The position numbers and the translations under genes are program-made. The notes below the pieces were generated by a model, which was not told the origin of the DNA, ran no database searches, and was given only the letters and a program-made list of their open reading frames with translations. Shown piece after piece: positions 28,644 through 38,056 of a stretch of DNA of 64,000 nucleotides (its first letter is position 1; each line of letters starts with the position of its first letter). The DNA is from Paramesorhizobium endophyticum. Its GTDB lineage: Bacteria > Pseudomonadota > Alphaproteobacteria > Rhizobiales > Rhizobiaceae. The DNA lies in assembly GCF_014640615.1 (NCBI RefSeq), contig NZ_BMHH01000002.1, forward strand, positions 1 through 64,000, in the 5' to 3' direction.

Positions 28644-29381
28644 ATGCGTTCAGGTGTTATTGCACAGAAGCTGGGCATGACGCGCGTCTACAATGACGCT
28701 GGCGAGCATGTGCCGGTGACGGTTCTCCGGATGGAGAGCTGCCACGTGGTGGCCCAGCGTACAGTTGAAAAGAACGGCTACACGGCTGTCCAGCTTGGTG
28801 TTGGACTTGCCAAGGTCAAGAACACGACCAAGGCGTTGCGCGGACATTTCGCCGCTGCCTCCGTCGAGCCCAAGGCCAAGGTAGCCGAATTCCGCGTTTC
28901 GCCCGACAATCTTCTTGATGTCGGCGTCGAGATCACGGCTGAGCATTTCGTGCCCGGCCAGAAGGTCGACGTAACCGGCACTTCGGTCGGCAAGGGCTTC
29001 CAGGGCGTCATGAAGCGCCACAATTTCGGCGGCCATCGCGCTTCGCACGGTAACTCGGTTACCCACCGCGCGCATGGTTCGACCGGTCAGCGCCAGGACC
29101 CCGGCAAGGTGTTCAAGGGCAAGAAGATGGCCGGTCACATGGGCCAGACCCGCGTGACCACGCAGAACATCGAAGTCGTGTCCACCGACCTCGACCGCGG
29201 CCTCATTCTGGTTCGCGGCGCCGTTCCGGGTTCGAAGGGCGCATGGATCCTGGTGCGCGATGCCGTGAAGAGCTCGCTGCCCGAGAATGCGCCGAAGCCG
29301 GCGGCTCTGCGCCAGGCGGCAAAGACCGAAGCAGCGTCCTCCGCGCCGGAAGCGGCCGCAGCGACTGAGGGAGCCGAATAA
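28644..29381 (+). CDS. rplC: 50S ribosomal protein L3
   Basis: 245 residues; one of the first proteins bound to 23S rRNA, with a loop reaching the peptidyl-transferase centre ([20 protein letters not shown], where a glutamine is methylated by PrmB in other bacteria). I chose ATG 28644 over an in-frame start 8 codons earlier, because [14 protein letters not shown] is the normal N-terminus. The C-terminal ~30 residues are an Ala/Glu/Pro-rich tail common in alphaproteobacteria. The stop overlaps the rplD ATG by one base. Confidence 0.97.
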   Translation: MRSGVIAQKLGMTRVYNDAGEHVPVTVLRMESCHVVAQRTVEKNGYTAVQLGVGLAKVKNTTKALRGHFAAASVEPKAKVAEFRVSPDNLLDVGVEITAEHFVPGQKVDVTGTSVGKGFQGVMKRHNFGGHRASHGNSVTHRAHGSTGQRQDPGKVFKGKKMAGHMGQTRVTTQNIEVVSTDLDRGLILVRGAVPGSKGAWILVRDAVKSSLPENAPKPAALRQAAKTEAASSAPEAAAATEGAE

Positions 29382-30019
29382 TGGATCTCACGATTACAAC
29401 TCTTGAAGGCAAGGACGCCGGCAAGGTGAAGCTCTCCGAGGAGATCTTCGGCCTCGACCCGCGCGAGGACATCCTGCAGCGCGTCGTGCGCTGGCAGCTT
29501 GCCCGCCGCCAGCAGGGCACGCATCAGACCAAGACGCGCGGCGAAATCTCCCGCACCGGCGCCAAGATGTACAAGCAGAAGGGTACGGGCCGCGCCCGCC
29601 ATCACTCCGCTCGTGCTCCGCAGTTCCGTGGCGGCGGCAAGGCCCATGGCCCGGTTGTCCGCAGCCATGACCATGACCTGCCGAAGAAGGTCCGTGCGCT
29701 CGGCCTGCGTCATGCGCTTTCGGCCAAGGCCAAGTCCTCCGACCTGATCATCATCGACGATCTGGCGGCGAGCGAAGCCAAGACCAAGCTGCTGACGGCA
29801 CAGTTCGCCAAGCTCGGCCTCGACAACGCGCTGCTCATCGGCGGCACGGAACTCGACGCCAACTTCAAGAACGCGGCGTCGAACATTCCGAACATCGATG
29901 TGCTGCCGGTGCAGGGCATCAACGTTTACGACATCCTTCGTCGTGGCAAGCTCGTTCTTTCCAAGGCGGCGATCGAAGCCCTAGAAGTTCGTTTCAAGGG
30001 GAGCGTTTCAAATGACTGA
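29381..30019 (+). CDS. rplD: 50S ribosomal protein L4
   Basis: 212 residues; lines the exit tunnel through an extended loop ([20 protein letters not shown], about 65-85), where macrolide-resistance changes arise; the loop here looks wild type. L4 is the autogenous repressor of the S10 operon in E. coli. Start overlaps the rplC stop (TAATG) and its own end overlaps rplW by 8 bases, so L3, L4 and L23 are coupled. Confidence 0.97.
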   Translation: MDLTITTLEGKDAGKVKLSEEIFGLDPREDILQRVVRWQLARRQQGTHQTKTRGEISRTGAKMYKQKGTGRARHHSARAPQFRGGGKAHGPVVRSHDHDLPKKVRALGLRHALSAKAKSSDLIIIDDLAASEAKTKLLTAQFAKLGLDNALLIGGTELDANFKNAASNIPNIDVLPVQGINVYDILRRGKLVLSKAAIEALEVRFKGSVSND

Positions 30020-30305
30020 TCTTCGCCACTACGACGTGATCGTCAGCCCTGTCATCACCGAGAAGTCCACCATGGTTTCCGAGCATAACCAGGTGGTCTT
30101 CAACGTGGCCCGCAAGGCGACGAAACCGGAAATCAAGGCTGCGGTCGAAGCGCTGTTCGGCGTGAAGGTCACTGCTGTGAACACCGCCGTGCGCAAAGGC
30201 AAGGTGAAGCGGTTCAAAGGCACCATCGGACGCCAGAGCGATGTCAAGAAGGCGGTCGTGACGATTGCCGAAGGCCAAACCATCGACGTTTCGACTGGTC
30301 TTTGA
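30012..30305 (+). CDS. rplW: 50S ribosomal protein L23
   Basis: 97 residues; sits at the tunnel exit and docks trigger factor and signal recognition particle. Family features: [15 protein letters not shown] at the start and [19 protein letters not shown] in the middle. It begins inside the rplD coding end (8-base overlap) and is followed after 21 bases by rplB. Confidence 0.97.
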   Translation: MTDLRHYDVIVSPVITEKSTMVSEHNQVVFNVARKATKPEIKAAVEALFGVKVTAVNTAVRKGKVKRFKGTIGRQSDVKKAVVTIAEGQTIDVSTGL

Positions 30306-30326
30306 GAGGCCGTGGAGTAAAAGACA

Positions 30327-31160
30327 ATGGCACTCAAGCATTATAACCCAACCACGCCCGGCCAGCGTCAGCTGGTTCTCGTGGATCGCTCCGAGCTCTA
30401 CAAGGGCAAGCCGGTCAAGTCCCTGACCGAAGGCCTGACGAAGAAGGGCGGACGCAACAATTACGGCCGCATCACCGCCCGTTACCAGGGCGGCGGTCAC
30501 AAGCGGACCTATCGTTTCGTCGACTTCAAGCGCCGCAAGCACGATGTTGCCGCGACGGTCGAGCGTCTTGAGTACGATCCGAACCGCACGGCTTTCATCG
30601 CGCTCATCCGTTATGCCGATGACGAGCTGTCCTACATTCTGGCGCCGCAGCGCCTGGCGGTCGGCGACACGGTCATCTCCGGCCAGTCCGTCGACGTGAA
30701 GCCGGGCAATGCGATGCCTCTGGCCTCCATGCCCGTCGGCACCATCATCCACAATGTGGAGATGAAGCCGGGCAAGGGCGGCCAGATCGCCCGCTCCGCC
30801 GGTACGTATGCCCAGCTCGTGGGCCGCGACCAGGGAATGGCGATCCTTCGCCTGAACTCCGGCGAACAGCGTCTGGTTCACGGTTCCTGCTTCGCCACGG
30901 TCGGCGCGGTTTCGAACCCGGACCATGGCAACATCAGCCTGGGCAAGGCCGGCCGCCGTATCTGGCTCGGCAAGCGTCCGAGCGTCCGCGGCGTCGCGAT
31001 GAACCCGGTCGACCATCCGCATGGCGGTGGTGAAGGCCGTACCTCCGGTGGTCGTCATCCTGTTTCTCCGTGGGGCAAGCCCACGAAGGGCAAGAAGACG
31101 CGCTCCAACAAGGCGACGGACAAGTTCATCATGCGTTCGCGTCACCAGCGCAAGAAATAA
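30327..31160 (+). CDS. rplB: 50S ribosomal protein L2
   Basis: 277 residues; needed for subunit association and peptidyl transfer. N-terminal [17 protein letters not shown], the RNA-binding body, and the highly conserved C-terminal [17 protein letters not shown] with the histidine implicated near the catalytic centre, ending in a basic tail. TGGAGTAAAAGACA precedes the ATG. Confidence 0.98.
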   Translation: MALKHYNPTTPGQRQLVLVDRSELYKGKPVKSLTEGLTKKGGRNNYGRITARYQGGGHKRTYRFVDFKRRKHDVAATVERLEYDPNRTAFIALIRYADDELSYILAPQRLAVGDTVISGQSVDVKPGNAMPLASMPVGTIIHNVEMKPGKGGQIARSAGTYAQLVGRDQGMAILRLNSGEQRLVHGSCFATVGAVSNPDHGNISLGKAGRRIWLGKRPSVRGVAMNPVDHPHGGGEGRTSGGRHPVSPWGKPTKGKKTRSNKATDKFIMRSRHQRKK

Positions 31161-31174
31161 GAGGGTAGTCTGAA

Positions 31175-31453
31175 ATGGCTCGTTCAGTTTGGAAAGGACC
31201 GTTCATCGACGGCTATCTTCTCAAGAAGGCTGAGAAGGTACGCGATGGCGGTCGTAATGAGGTCATCAAGATCTGGAGCCGTCGCTCCACGATCCTGCCG
31301 CAGTTCGTCGGCCTGACCTTCGGCGTCTACAACGGCAACAAGCATGTGCCGGTGTCGGTGTCCGAGGAAATGGTTGGACACAAGTTCGGTGAATTCGCAC
31401 CCACCCGGACCTATTACGGTCACGGTGCGGACAAGAAGGCGAAGAGGAAGTAA
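31175..31453 (+). CDS. rpsS: 30S ribosomal protein S19
   Basis: 92 residues; head protein forming a complex with S13 and contacting tRNA. Signature [17 protein letters not shown] at the start and [21 protein letters not shown] near the end. Two bases separate its stop from rplV. Confidence 0.98.
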   Translation: MARSVWKGPFIDGYLLKKAEKVRDGGRNEVIKIWSRRSTILPQFVGLTFGVYNGNKHVPVSVSEEMVGHKFGEFAPTRTYYGHGADKKAKRK

Positions 31454-31455
31454 CG

Positions 31456-31845
31456 ATGGGCAAGGCCAAGGCTCCGCGCCAGCTTAAGGATAACGAGGCG
31501 AAAGCCGTCGCCCGCACACTCCGCGTCAGCCCGCAGAAGCTCAACCTGGTGGCGAGCTTGATCCGTGGCAAGAAGGTGAGTGCGGCTCTGGCCGATCTGG
31601 AGTTCTCGCGCAAGCGGATCGCCGGAACGGTGAAGAAGACGCTGGAATCGGCGATCGCCAACGCAGAAAACAATCACGATCTCGATGTCGATGCTCTGGT
31701 CGTCGCGGAAGCCTATGTCGGCAAGTCGATCGTCATGAAGCGCTTCCACGTCCGTGGCCGCGGCCGCGCGAGCCGGATCGAGAAGCCGTTCTCGCATCTC
31801 ACCATCGTCGTCCGCGAAGCCGCGGAAAAAGGGGAGGCCGCATAA
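31456..31845 (+). CDS. rplV: 50S ribosomal protein L22
   Basis: 129 residues; interacts with all 23S domains and its beta-hairpin lines the exit tunnel. The family block AFVRGRGRA-type sequence appears as [20 protein letters not shown]. The C-terminus is acidic (AAEKGEAA). Its last base is shared with the rpsC ATG. Confidence 0.97.
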   Translation: MGKAKAPRQLKDNEAKAVARTLRVSPQKLNLVASLIRGKKVSAALADLEFSRKRIAGTVKKTLESAIANAENNHDLDVDALVVAEAYVGKSIVMKRFHVRGRGRASRIEKPFSHLTIVVREAAEKGEAA

Positions 31846-32555
31846 TGGGCCAGAAGATTAATCCGATCGGCTTCCGCCTCGGCATCAATCGCACCTGGGA
31901 TTCGCGCTGGTATGCGAATACCGGCGAGTACGGCAAGCTTCTGCATGAGGACCTCAAGATCCGTCAGTACCTGATGGAAGAGCTCAAGCAGGCCGCGATC
32001 TCCAAGGTTGTCATCGAACGCCCGCACAAGAAGTGCCGCGTGACGATTCACTCGGCTCGTCCGGGCATCATCATCGGCAAGAAGGGCGCCGACATCGAGA
32101 AGCTGCGCAAGAAGCTTTCCGAGATGACGAATTCCGACGCCGCGCTCAACATCGTCGAAGTCCGCAAGCCGGAGATCGACGCGGTGCTGATCGCCCAGTC
32201 GATCGCACAGCAGCTGGAACGCCGTGTGGCATTCCGCCGCGCGATGAAGCGCGCCGTGCAGTCGGCCATGCGTCTTGGCGCCGAAGGCATCCGTATCAAT
32301 TGCTCGGGCCGTCTTGGCGGCGCGGAAATCGCGCGCATGGAATGGTACCGTGAAGGCCGCGTACCGCTGCACACGCTGCGCGCCGATATCGATTACGGCA
32401 CGGCCGAAGCCCAGACCGCCTATGGCATCTGCGGCGTCAAGGTGTGGGTGTTCAAGGGCGAGATCCTCGAGCACGACCCGATGGCTTCCGAGCGCCGCGG
32501 CATCGAGGGCGACGCCCAGGGCCAGTCTTCGAACCGCCGTCGCGAAAACGCCTGA
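31845..32555 (+). CDS. rpsC: 30S ribosomal protein S3
   Basis: 236 residues; lines the mRNA entry channel and contributes helicase activity. It starts [20 protein letters not shown], has a KH domain with the GxxG loop ([13 protein letters not shown], about 75-87), and a C-terminal domain with GEILEHDP. Translationally coupled to rplV by a one-base overlap. Confidence 0.98.
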   Translation: MGQKINPIGFRLGINRTWDSRWYANTGEYGKLLHEDLKIRQYLMEELKQAAISKVVIERPHKKCRVTIHSARPGIIIGKKGADIEKLRKKLSEMTNSDAALNIVEVRKPEIDAVLIAQSIAQQLERRVAFRRAMKRAVQSAMRLGAEGIRINCSGRLGGAEIARMEWYREGRVPLHTLRADIDYGTAEAQTAYGICGVKVWVFKGEILEHDPMASERRGIEGDAQGQSSNRRRENA

Positions 32556-32581
32556 CGGTTAGGGAATTGGAGTAGAGAACA

Positions 32582-32995
32582 ATGTTGCAGCCTAAGCGCA
32601 CAAAGTTCCGCAAGCAGTTCAAGGGCCGTATCCACGGCGCGTCGAAGGGCGGCACGGAACTCAATTTCGGCGCCTTCGGATTGAAGGCCCTGGAGCCGGA
32701 GCGGGTCACCGCGCGTCAGATCGAAGCGGCCCGCCGCGCGATCACGCGCCAGATGAAGCGTCAGGGCCGGGTCTGGATCCGTATTTTCCCGGACGTGCCG
32801 GTCACCTCGAAGCCGACCGAAGTCCGTATGGGTAAGGGCAAGGGCGGCGTGGACTACTGGGCGGCGCGCGTTGCCCCCGGTCGTGTCATGTTCGAGCTTG
32901 ACGGCGTACCGGAGGATGTGGCACGTGAGGCGCTCCGACTCGGGGCGGCCAAGCTCCCGATCAAGACGCGCTTCATCCAGCGTATCGCAGAATAA
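32582..32995 (+). CDS. rplP: 50S ribosomal protein L16
   Basis: 137 residues; binds 5S/23S rRNA and contacts A- and P-site tRNAs. Starts [19 protein letters not shown], with the conserved [16 protein letters not shown] block near residue 80. TTGGAGTAGAGAACA precedes the ATG. It is followed by a RIME-like palindrome (32996-33043) placed before rpmC. Confidence 0.98.
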   Translation: MLQPKRTKFRKQFKGRIHGASKGGTELNFGAFGLKALEPERVTARQIEAARRAITRQMKRQGRVWIRIFPDVPVTSKPTEVRMGKGKGGVDYWAARVAPGRVMFELDGVPEDVAREALRLGAAKLPIKTRFIQRIAE

Positions 32996-33043
32996 AAGCA
33001 TGGTCCCGAAAAGTTGCGAGACTTTTCGGGTCAGATCATGCGC
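32996..33043. repeat. RIME-like palindrome between rplP and rpmC
   Basis: CCCGAAAAGT (33005-33014) and ACTTTTCGGG (33021-33030) form a perfect 10-bp stem with a TGCGAG loop. They are flanked by AGCATGGTC and GATCATGCGCT, an imperfect outer stem. The design matches the elements at 47084-47125 and 50358-50400. It lies inside the S10 operon, 20 bases before the rpmC ATG. Confidence 0.75.
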
Positions 33044-33062
33044 TTAGATAAGGGAAGCAGCC

Positions 33063-33263
33063 ATGAAAGCCGCTGAAGTACGGTTGCAAACCGTTGACCA
33101 GATGAATGATGAGCTGGCCAAGCTGAAGAAAGAGCAGTTCAACCTGCGTTTCCAGAAGGCAACCGGCCAGCTCGAGAAGACCGCGCGGGTCAAGCAGGTC
33201 CGCCGGGATATCGCACGTATCAAGACTATCGCCCGCCAGAAGGCGGCCGAAAGCAAGGCATAA
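33063..33263 (+). CDS. rpmC: 50S ribosomal protein L29
   Basis: 66 residues; small two-helix protein near the tunnel exit beside L23. It reads [20 protein letters not shown] and has the conserved [28 protein letters not shown] precedes the ATG. The gap before it is enlarged to 67 bases by the palindromic element. Confidence 0.96.
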   Translation: MKAAEVRLQTVDQMNDELAKLKKEQFNLRFQKATGQLEKTARVKQVRRDIARIKTIARQKAAESKA

Positions 33264-33276
33264 GGAAAAGAAAATC

Positions 33277-33519
33277 ATGCCTAAGCGCGTTCTGCAGGGC
33301 GTTGTCGTCAGCGACAAGAACGACAAGACTATTGTCGTCAAGGTCGAGCGGCGCTATTCGCATCCGCTCCTCCAGAAGACCGTGCGCCAGTCCAAGAAGT
33401 ACAAGGCGCATGACGAAAACAATCAGTTCAAGGTCGGTGACCTGGTTTCCATCGAGGAATCCAAGCCGATTTCGAAGGACAAGTGCTGGGTCGTCGTTAC
33501 CGACGGGTCGGCGGGCTAA
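33277..33519 (+). CDS. rpsQ: 30S ribosomal protein S17
   Basis: 80 residues; primary 16S rRNA binder with an OB fold. [20 protein letters not shown] and [20 protein letters not shown] are typical. Last gene of the classical S10 operon; 67 bases then lead to rplN. Confidence 0.97.
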   Translation: MPKRVLQGVVVSDKNDKTIVVKVERRYSHPLLQKTVRQSKKYKAHDENNQFKVGDLVSIEESKPISKDKCWVVVTDGSAG

Positions 33520-33586
33520 CAAACAACAGCAATCGAGGGCAGGGCGGAACGTCCGGTCCGGCTGAACGAAAAGAAGGCGGCCAGTC

Positions 33587-33955
33587 ATGATTCAGATGCA
33601 AACAAACCTCGACGTCGCGGATAATTCCGGCGCCCGTCGTGTCATGTGCATCAAGGTGCTGGGCGGCTCGAAGCGGAAATATGCTTCGGTCGGCGACATC
33701 ATCGTCGTTTCGATCAAGGAAGCAATTCCGCGCGGCCGCGTGAAGAAGGGTGACGTGATGAAGGCGGTTGTCGTGCGCACCGCCAAGGATATCCGTCGCG
33801 CCGATGGCAGCGTTATCCGGTTCGATAAGAACGCTGCCGTTTTGATCGATAACAAGAAAGAGCCTATCGGCACCCGTATCTTCGGACCGGTTCCGCGCGA
33901 GCTGCGCGCCAAGAACCACATGAAGATCATCTCGCTGGCTCCGGAAGTTCTTTAA
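33587..33955 (+). CDS. rplN: 50S ribosomal protein L14
   Basis: 122 residues; subunit-interface protein bridging to 16S rRNA helix 14. It starts [20 protein letters not shown] and ends [14 protein letters not shown], both typical. First gene of the spc set. AAGAAGGCGGCC lies before the ATG. Confidence 0.98.
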   Translation: MIQMQTNLDVADNSGARRVMCIKVLGGSKRKYASVGDIIVVSIKEAIPRGRVKKGDVMKAVVVRTAKDIRRADGSVIRFDKNAAVLIDNKKEPIGTRIFGPVPRELRAKNHMKIISLAPEVL

Positions 33956-33967
33956 GGGTACGAGACG

Positions 33968-34282
33968 ATGCAGAAGATTCGCAAAGGCGACACGGTCGTC
34001 GTTTTGGCCGGCAAGGACAAGGGGCGTACGGGCGAAGTGCTCAGCGTCTCCCCCAAGGAAGACAAGGCCGTCGTGCGCGGCATAAATATGGTTAAGCGCC
34101 ATCAGCGTCAGACCCAGACGCAGGAAGCGGGCATCATCACCAAGGAAGCCCCGATCCACCTGTCCAACCTGGGCGTTCGCGATCCGAAGGACGGCAAGCC
34201 GACACGCGTCGGTTTCCGTATCGAGGATGGCGGCAAGAAGGTGCGTGTGGCAAAGCGTTCTGGAGAGTTGATCGATGGCTGA
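33968..34282 (+). CDS. rplX: 50S ribosomal protein L24
   Basis: 104 residues; early assembly protein with a KOW motif near the N-terminus ([20 protein letters not shown], about 6-25). Twelve bases after rplN; its last 8 bases overlap rplE. Confidence 0.97.
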   Translation: MQKIRKGDTVVVLAGKDKGRTGEVLSVSPKEDKAVVRGINMVKRHQRQTQTQEAGIITKEAPIHLSNLGVRDPKDGKPTRVGFRIEDGGKKVRVAKRSGELIDG

Positions 34283-34832
34283 GGCAAAGATCGAACCGCG
34301 CTTGAAGAAGCAATACCAGGACGTAGTCCGCAAGGCGCTTCTCGAGCAGTTCAAATATGATAACGAGATGCAGATTCCGCGCGTCGAGAAGGTCGTGCTG
34401 AATATGGGTATCGGTGAAGCGACGGGCGACTCCAAGAAACCCACCGTTGCCGCCGAGGATCTCGCTCAGATCGCGGGCCAGAAACCGGTGATTACGCGCG
34501 CTCGCAATTCCATCGCGACCTTCAAGGTCCGTGAGAATATGCCGATCGGCGCGAAGGTTACGCTCCGCAAGGACCGTATGTACGAGTTCCTGGATCGCCT
34601 GATCACGATTGCGCTGCCGCGCGTTCGCGACTTCCGCGGCCTGAACCCGAAGAGCTTTGATGGTCGTGGCAACTTCGCCATGGGTATCAAGGAGCACATC
34701 GTGTTCCCGGAGATCAACTACGACAAGGTTGATCAGATCTGGGGCATGGACATCATCGTTTGCACGACTGCTACGACGGATGATGAAGCACGCGCCCTGC
34801 TGCGCGCCTTCAACTTCCCGTTCCGGCAGTAA
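34275..34832 (+). CDS. rplE: 50S ribosomal protein L5
   Basis: 185 residues; anchors 5S rRNA and contacts P-site tRNA. Typical blocks are [16 protein letters not shown] and [20 protein letters not shown]. The end ([13 protein letters not shown]) is complete. Coupled to rplX by overlap. Confidence 0.98.
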   Translation: MAEAKIEPRLKKQYQDVVRKALLEQFKYDNEMQIPRVEKVVLNMGIGEATGDSKKPTVAAEDLAQIAGQKPVITRARNSIATFKVRENMPIGAKVTLRKDRMYEFLDRLITIALPRVRDFRGLNPKSFDGRGNFAMGIKEHIVFPEINYDKVDQIWGMDIIVCTTATTDDEARALLRAFNFPFRQ

Positions 34833-34857
34833 CGGCAAGCGTAGCGAGGTAATTGAA

Positions 34858-35163
34858 ATGGCCAAGACTAGCGCAGTTGAAAAGAACAGGCGCCGTGAAA
34901 AGTTGGTTAAGCGTTACGCTGCGAAGCGCGCGCGTTTGAAGGCGGTTGTCATGAACCAGGGCCTTCCGCTGGACGAGCGCTTCCGCGCCACCATCCAGCT
35001 AGCCGAACTCCCGCGTAACTCGTCCAAGGTTCGCATCCGCAATCGTTGCGAGGTGTCGGGTCGTCCGCGCGGTTTCTACCGCAAGCTCAAAATGTCGCGT
35101 ATCGCGCTGCGCCAGCTGGGTTCGCTCGGCCAGGTGCCGGGCGTGGTCAAGTCGAGCTGGTAA
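34858..35163 (+). CDS. rpsN: 30S ribosomal protein S14 (zinc-free form)
   Basis: 101 residues; late-binding head protein. This is the long form without the four zinc-binding cysteines of the short type, so it does not depend on zinc. ATG 34858 gives [20 protein letters not shown]; the frame is open upstream only in the shadow of rplE. Ends with [20 protein letters not shown]. Confidence 0.97.
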   Translation: MAKTSAVEKNRRREKLVKRYAAKRARLKAVVMNQGLPLDERFRATIQLAELPRNSSKVRIRNRCEVSGRPRGFYRKLKMSRIALRQLGSLGQVPGVVKSSW

Positions 35164-35175
35164 GGGAGAAGCCCC

Positions 35176-35574
35176 ATGTCTATGTCAGATCCTCTCGGCG
35201 ATATGCTGACCCGTATCCGTAACGCGATTGGCCGCAAGAAGACGAAGGTGTCTACGCCTGCGTCGAAGCTGCGCGCCCGCGTTCTGGATGTGCTCCAGTC
35301 CGAAGGTTATATCCGCGGCTACAGCCAGACTGAGTTCGAGAACGGCAAGGCCGAGATCGAAATCGAGCTGAAGTACTACGAAGGCGCGCCGGTGATCCGC
35401 GAGATCACCCGCGTTTCGAAGCCTGGCCGCCGCGTCTATGTATCGGTCAAGTCGATTCCGCATGTTGCGAACGGCCTTGGTATCTCGATCCTCTCCACGC
35501 CGAAGGGCGTGATGGCGGATCACGAGGCCCGCGAACAGAACGTTGGTGGTGAGCTGCTCTGCCGCATTTTCTAA
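35176..35574 (+). CDS. rpsH: 30S ribosomal protein S8
   Basis: 132 residues; central-domain assembly protein and, in E. coli, autogenous repressor of the spc operon. Starts [20 protein letters not shown]; a second ATG two codons later is possible, but GGGAGA is better spaced for the first. Ends with [14 protein letters not shown] sequence ([11 protein letters not shown]). Confidence 0.97.
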   Translation: MSMSDPLGDMLTRIRNAIGRKKTKVSTPASKLRARVLDVLQSEGYIRGYSQTEFENGKAEIEIELKYYEGAPVIREITRVSKPGRRVYVSVKSIPHVANGLGISILSTPKGVMADHEAREQNVGGELLCRIF

Positions 35575-35613
35575 TGCGGTTGAGAGCTTGCAGATAAACG
35601 GACAGGTAAAAAA

Positions 35614-36147
35614 ATGTCTCGTATCGGTAAAAAACCCGTGCCGGTCCCGGCAGGTGTGACCGCCACCGTTGAAGGTCAGACCATCAAGGCCAAAGGCGCG
35701 AAGGGCGAGCTTTCGTTCGTCGTCAATGATGAAGTGCTGGTGAAGCTGGAAGACAACGCGGTTCATGTCGAGCCGCGCGACCAGTCGAAGGCGGCGCGGT
35801 CGAAGTGGGGCATGTCCCGCACGATGATCGCCAATATCCTCAGCGGCGTGAAAGACGGCGTCGAGAAGAAGCTCGAGATCACGGGCGTCGGCTATCGCGC
35901 GGCGATGCAGGGCAAGAACCTGCAGCTTTCGCTGGGCTTCAGCCACGAAGTGATCTACGAGGTTCCGGCTGGAATCACTGTTGCTGTGCCGAAGCCGACG
36001 GAAATCGTCGTCACCGGCATCGACAAGCAGCAGGTCGGCCAGGTCGCCGCGGAGATTCGCGAGTATCGCGGCCCCGAGCCCTACAAGGGCAAGGGCGTCC
36101 GGTACGCCGGCGAAAAGATCGTCCGCAAAGAAGGCAAGAAGAAGTAA
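35614..36147 (+). CDS. rplF: 50S ribosomal protein L6
   Basis: 177 residues; two repeated domains near the factor-binding site. Starts [20 protein letters not shown] and contains the signature [16 protein letters not shown] near the C-terminus. AACGGACAGGTAAAAAA precedes the ATG. Confidence 0.98.
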   Translation: MSRIGKKPVPVPAGVTATVEGQTIKAKGAKGELSFVVNDEVLVKLEDNAVHVEPRDQSKAARSKWGMSRTMIANILSGVKDGVEKKLEITGVGYRAAMQGKNLQLSLGFSHEVIYEVPAGITVAVPKPTEIVVTGIDKQQVGQVAAEIREYRGPEPYKGKGVRYAGEKIVRKEGKKK

Positions 36148-36159
36148 GGGGCTCGCGTC

Positions 36160-36522
36160 ATGGCATCGCCGAAAGAAACCATTCAGCGCCGCGCATCGCG
36201 CGTTCGCCGTCAGATCAAGGCGGTCGCCAATGGCCGTCCGCGGCTCAGCGTGCATCGCTCTTCGAAGAACATCTACGCTCAGATCATCGACGATGCACGC
36301 GGCGTCACCATTGCCGCCGCTTCCACGCTCGATGGCGAGCTGAAGGGCTCGTTGAAGACCGGTGCGGACACGGCTGCGGCCGCCGCCGTTGGTAAGCTCG
36401 TCGCCGAGCGCGCCTCGAAGGCCGGTGTGAAAGAAGTCGTGTTCGATCGCGGCTCGTTCATCTACCACGGCCGCGTCAAGGCGCTGGCTGAGGCCGCCCG
36501 CGAAGGTGGCCTGAGCTTCTAA
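36160..36522 (+). CDS. rplR: 50S ribosomal protein L18
   Basis: 120 residues; brings 5S rRNA to the large subunit. Features: [20 protein letters not shown] and the C-terminal [23 protein letters not shown]. Twelve bases after rplF. A strong hairpin (36533-36558) follows its stop. Confidence 0.98.
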   Translation: MASPKETIQRRASRVRRQIKAVANGRPRLSVHRSSKNIYAQIIDDARGVTIAAASTLDGELKGSLKTGADTAAAAAVGKLVAERASKAGVKEVVFDRGSFIYHGRVKALAEAAREGGLSF

Positions 36523-36532
36523 GCTTTTAGCC

Positions 36533-36558
36533 GGATAGCCCCGTCAGCGGGGCTATCC
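36533..36558 (+). promoter_or_regulatory. Hairpin between rplR and rpsE
   Basis: GGATAGCCCC (36533-36542), GTCAGC loop, GGGGCTATCC (36549-36558): a perfect 10-bp GC-rich stem 10 bases after rplR. The following bases (ATTTATC) are AT-rich but not a T tract. It could cause partial termination or protect upstream mRNA inside the spc operon. Confidence 0.6.
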
Positions 36559-36600
36559 ATTTATCAATTGTGCTTCCGGAAAAGAAAAAGGAACTAGGAA

Positions 36601-37164
36601 ATGGCACAGAGAGAACGTAACCGCGACGACCGCGGCGGTCGCGAGGAACGCGACAGCGAGTTCGTCGATAAGCTGGTTCACATTAACCGCGTCGCCAAGG
36701 TCGTCAAGGGCGGCCGTCGCTTCGGTTTTGCTGCGCTCGTCGTCGTCGGCGACCAGAAGGGCAGGGTGGGCTTCGGTCATGGCAAGGCGCGCGAAGTGCC
36801 GGAAGCCATCCGCAAGGCCACAGAGGCTGCCAAGCGCGATCTGATCTTCGTGCCGCTGCGTTCGGGCCGCACGCTTCATCATGACGTCGAAGGCCGTCAT
36901 GGCGCTGGCAAGGTGCTCGTTCGCGCCGCCGCTCCCGGTACCGGTATCATCGCCGGTGGTCCGATGCGCGCCGTCTTCGAAACGCTCGGCGTGCAGGACG
37001 TCGTCGCCAAGTCGCTCGGATCGTCGAACCCGTACAACATGGTTCGCGCCACCTTCGATGCGCTGAAGCATCAGATGCATCCGAAGGATGTGGCTGCCCA
37101 GCGCGGCATCAAGTACTCGACCCTTCAGGCCCGCCGCCACACTGTGGTCGGCGCCGAAGAATAG
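36601..37164 (+). CDS. rpsE: 30S ribosomal protein S5
   Basis: 187 residues; accuracy and mRNA-unwinding protein at the entry channel. The N-terminus is arginine/acid-rich ([20 protein letters not shown]), typical of alphaproteobacteria. The double-stranded RNA-binding block [19 protein letters not shown] and the conserved [20 protein letters not shown] are present. AAAAAGGAACTAGGAA precedes the ATG. Confidence 0.98.
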   Translation: MAQRERNRDDRGGREERDSEFVDKLVHINRVAKVVKGGRRFGFAALVVVGDQKGRVGFGHGKAREVPEAIRKATEAAKRDLIFVPLRSGRTLHHDVEGRHGAGKVLVRAAAPGTGIIAGGPMRAVFETLGVQDVVAKSLGSSNPYNMVRATFDALKHQMHPKDVAAQRGIKYSTLQARRHTVVGAEE

Positions 37165-37193
37165 TCGCCTGCGCAAGACAAGGAAGATAAGTG

Positions 37194-37394
37194 ATGGCTG
37201 AGAAGAAGAAGGGCAAGACGGTTACGGTCGAACAGACCGGCAGCCCCATCCGTCGTCCGTCCGAGCAGCGCGCAACGCTGATTGGTCTGGGTCTTAACAA
37301 AATGCATCGTCGCAGCACCCTGGAAGATACCCCGTCCGTTCGCGGCATGATCGCCAAGGTTCAGCATCTCGTCCGCGTTGTGGACGAGGCCTGA
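37194..37394 (+). CDS. rpmD: 50S ribosomal protein L30
   Basis: 66 residues; small alpha/beta protein found in bacteria but not in all organelles. [20 protein letters not shown] and [20 protein letters not shown] match the family. ATG 37194 is preferred to the GTG one codon earlier; AAGGAAGATAAGTG lies before it. Confidence 0.96.
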   Translation: MAEKKKGKTVTVEQTGSPIRRPSEQRATLIGLGLNKMHRRSTLEDTPSVRGMIAKVQHLVRVVDEA

Positions 37395-37415
37395 TAATTT
37401 GGGAGATTGAACAAG

Positions 37416-37892
37416 ATGAAACTCAACGATCTGCGTGACAAGCCGGGCGCAACCAAGGCCCGCAAGCGCGTTGCCCGTGGTATCGGCTCCGGCACCGGCA
37501 AGACTGCCGGTCGCGGCGTCAAGGGTCAGAAGGCTCGTTCCGGCGTTGCCATCAATGGCTTCGAAGGCGGCCAGATGCCGATCTATCGGCGCCTGCCGAA
37601 GCGCGGCTTCACCAACATCTTCGCCAAGAGCTACAATGTCGTTTCAGTCGGCCGCGTCCAGCAGGCCATCGACGCCGGCAAACTCGATGCGAAGGAAGTG
37701 GTGAATGCCGAGACGCTCATCGCCGCCGGCGTCATCCGCCGCGCGAAAGATGGCGTACGCCTGCTCGCCGATGGCGAACTCACCGCCAAGGTGAGCTTCG
37801 ACATCGCCGGCGCGTCCAAGGCCGCCATCGAGAAGGTCGAGAAATCGGGCGGCTCGGTGAAGCTGCCGGAAGCCGCGGCAGCCGCCGAGTAA
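37416..37892 (+). CDS. rplO: 50S ribosomal protein L15
   Basis: 158 residues; large-subunit assembly protein. Starts [20 protein letters not shown] with the Gly-rich [20 protein letters not shown] region. ATG 37416 is used; a TTG three codons upstream is in frame but unlike the family. It ends with an Ala/Glu tail. 164 bases separate it from secY. Confidence 0.97.
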   Translation: MKLNDLRDKPGATKARKRVARGIGSGTGKTAGRGVKGQKARSGVAINGFEGGQMPIYRRLPKRGFTNIFAKSYNVVSVGRVQQAIDAGKLDAKEVVNAETLIAAGVIRRAKDGVRLLADGELTAKVSFDIAGASKAAIEKVEKSGGSVKLPEAAAAAE

Positions 37893-37926
37893 GCATAGAG
37901 TCGGCAAGCGGTGACAAGTATGTGCA

Positions 37927-37946
37927 GCCGGGTGGAAACACCCGGC
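37927..37946 (+). promoter_or_regulatory. GNRA-capped hairpin upstream of secY
   Basis: GCCGGGTG-GAAA-CACCCGGC is a perfect 8-bp stem with a GAAA tetraloop, about 110 bases before the secY start. Such loops favour very stable or protein-bound RNA structures. Role unknown. Confidence 0.55.
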
Positions 37947-38056
37947 ATTGCATAATGCGGCAAACGAACTAATCTCACCGCTTGCACCTTTATGCCCGTG
38001 CGCATATCTGGGGTAGGACCGCCCTTGGTTGGCGGGGGACAGACCGGAGATCTTCC

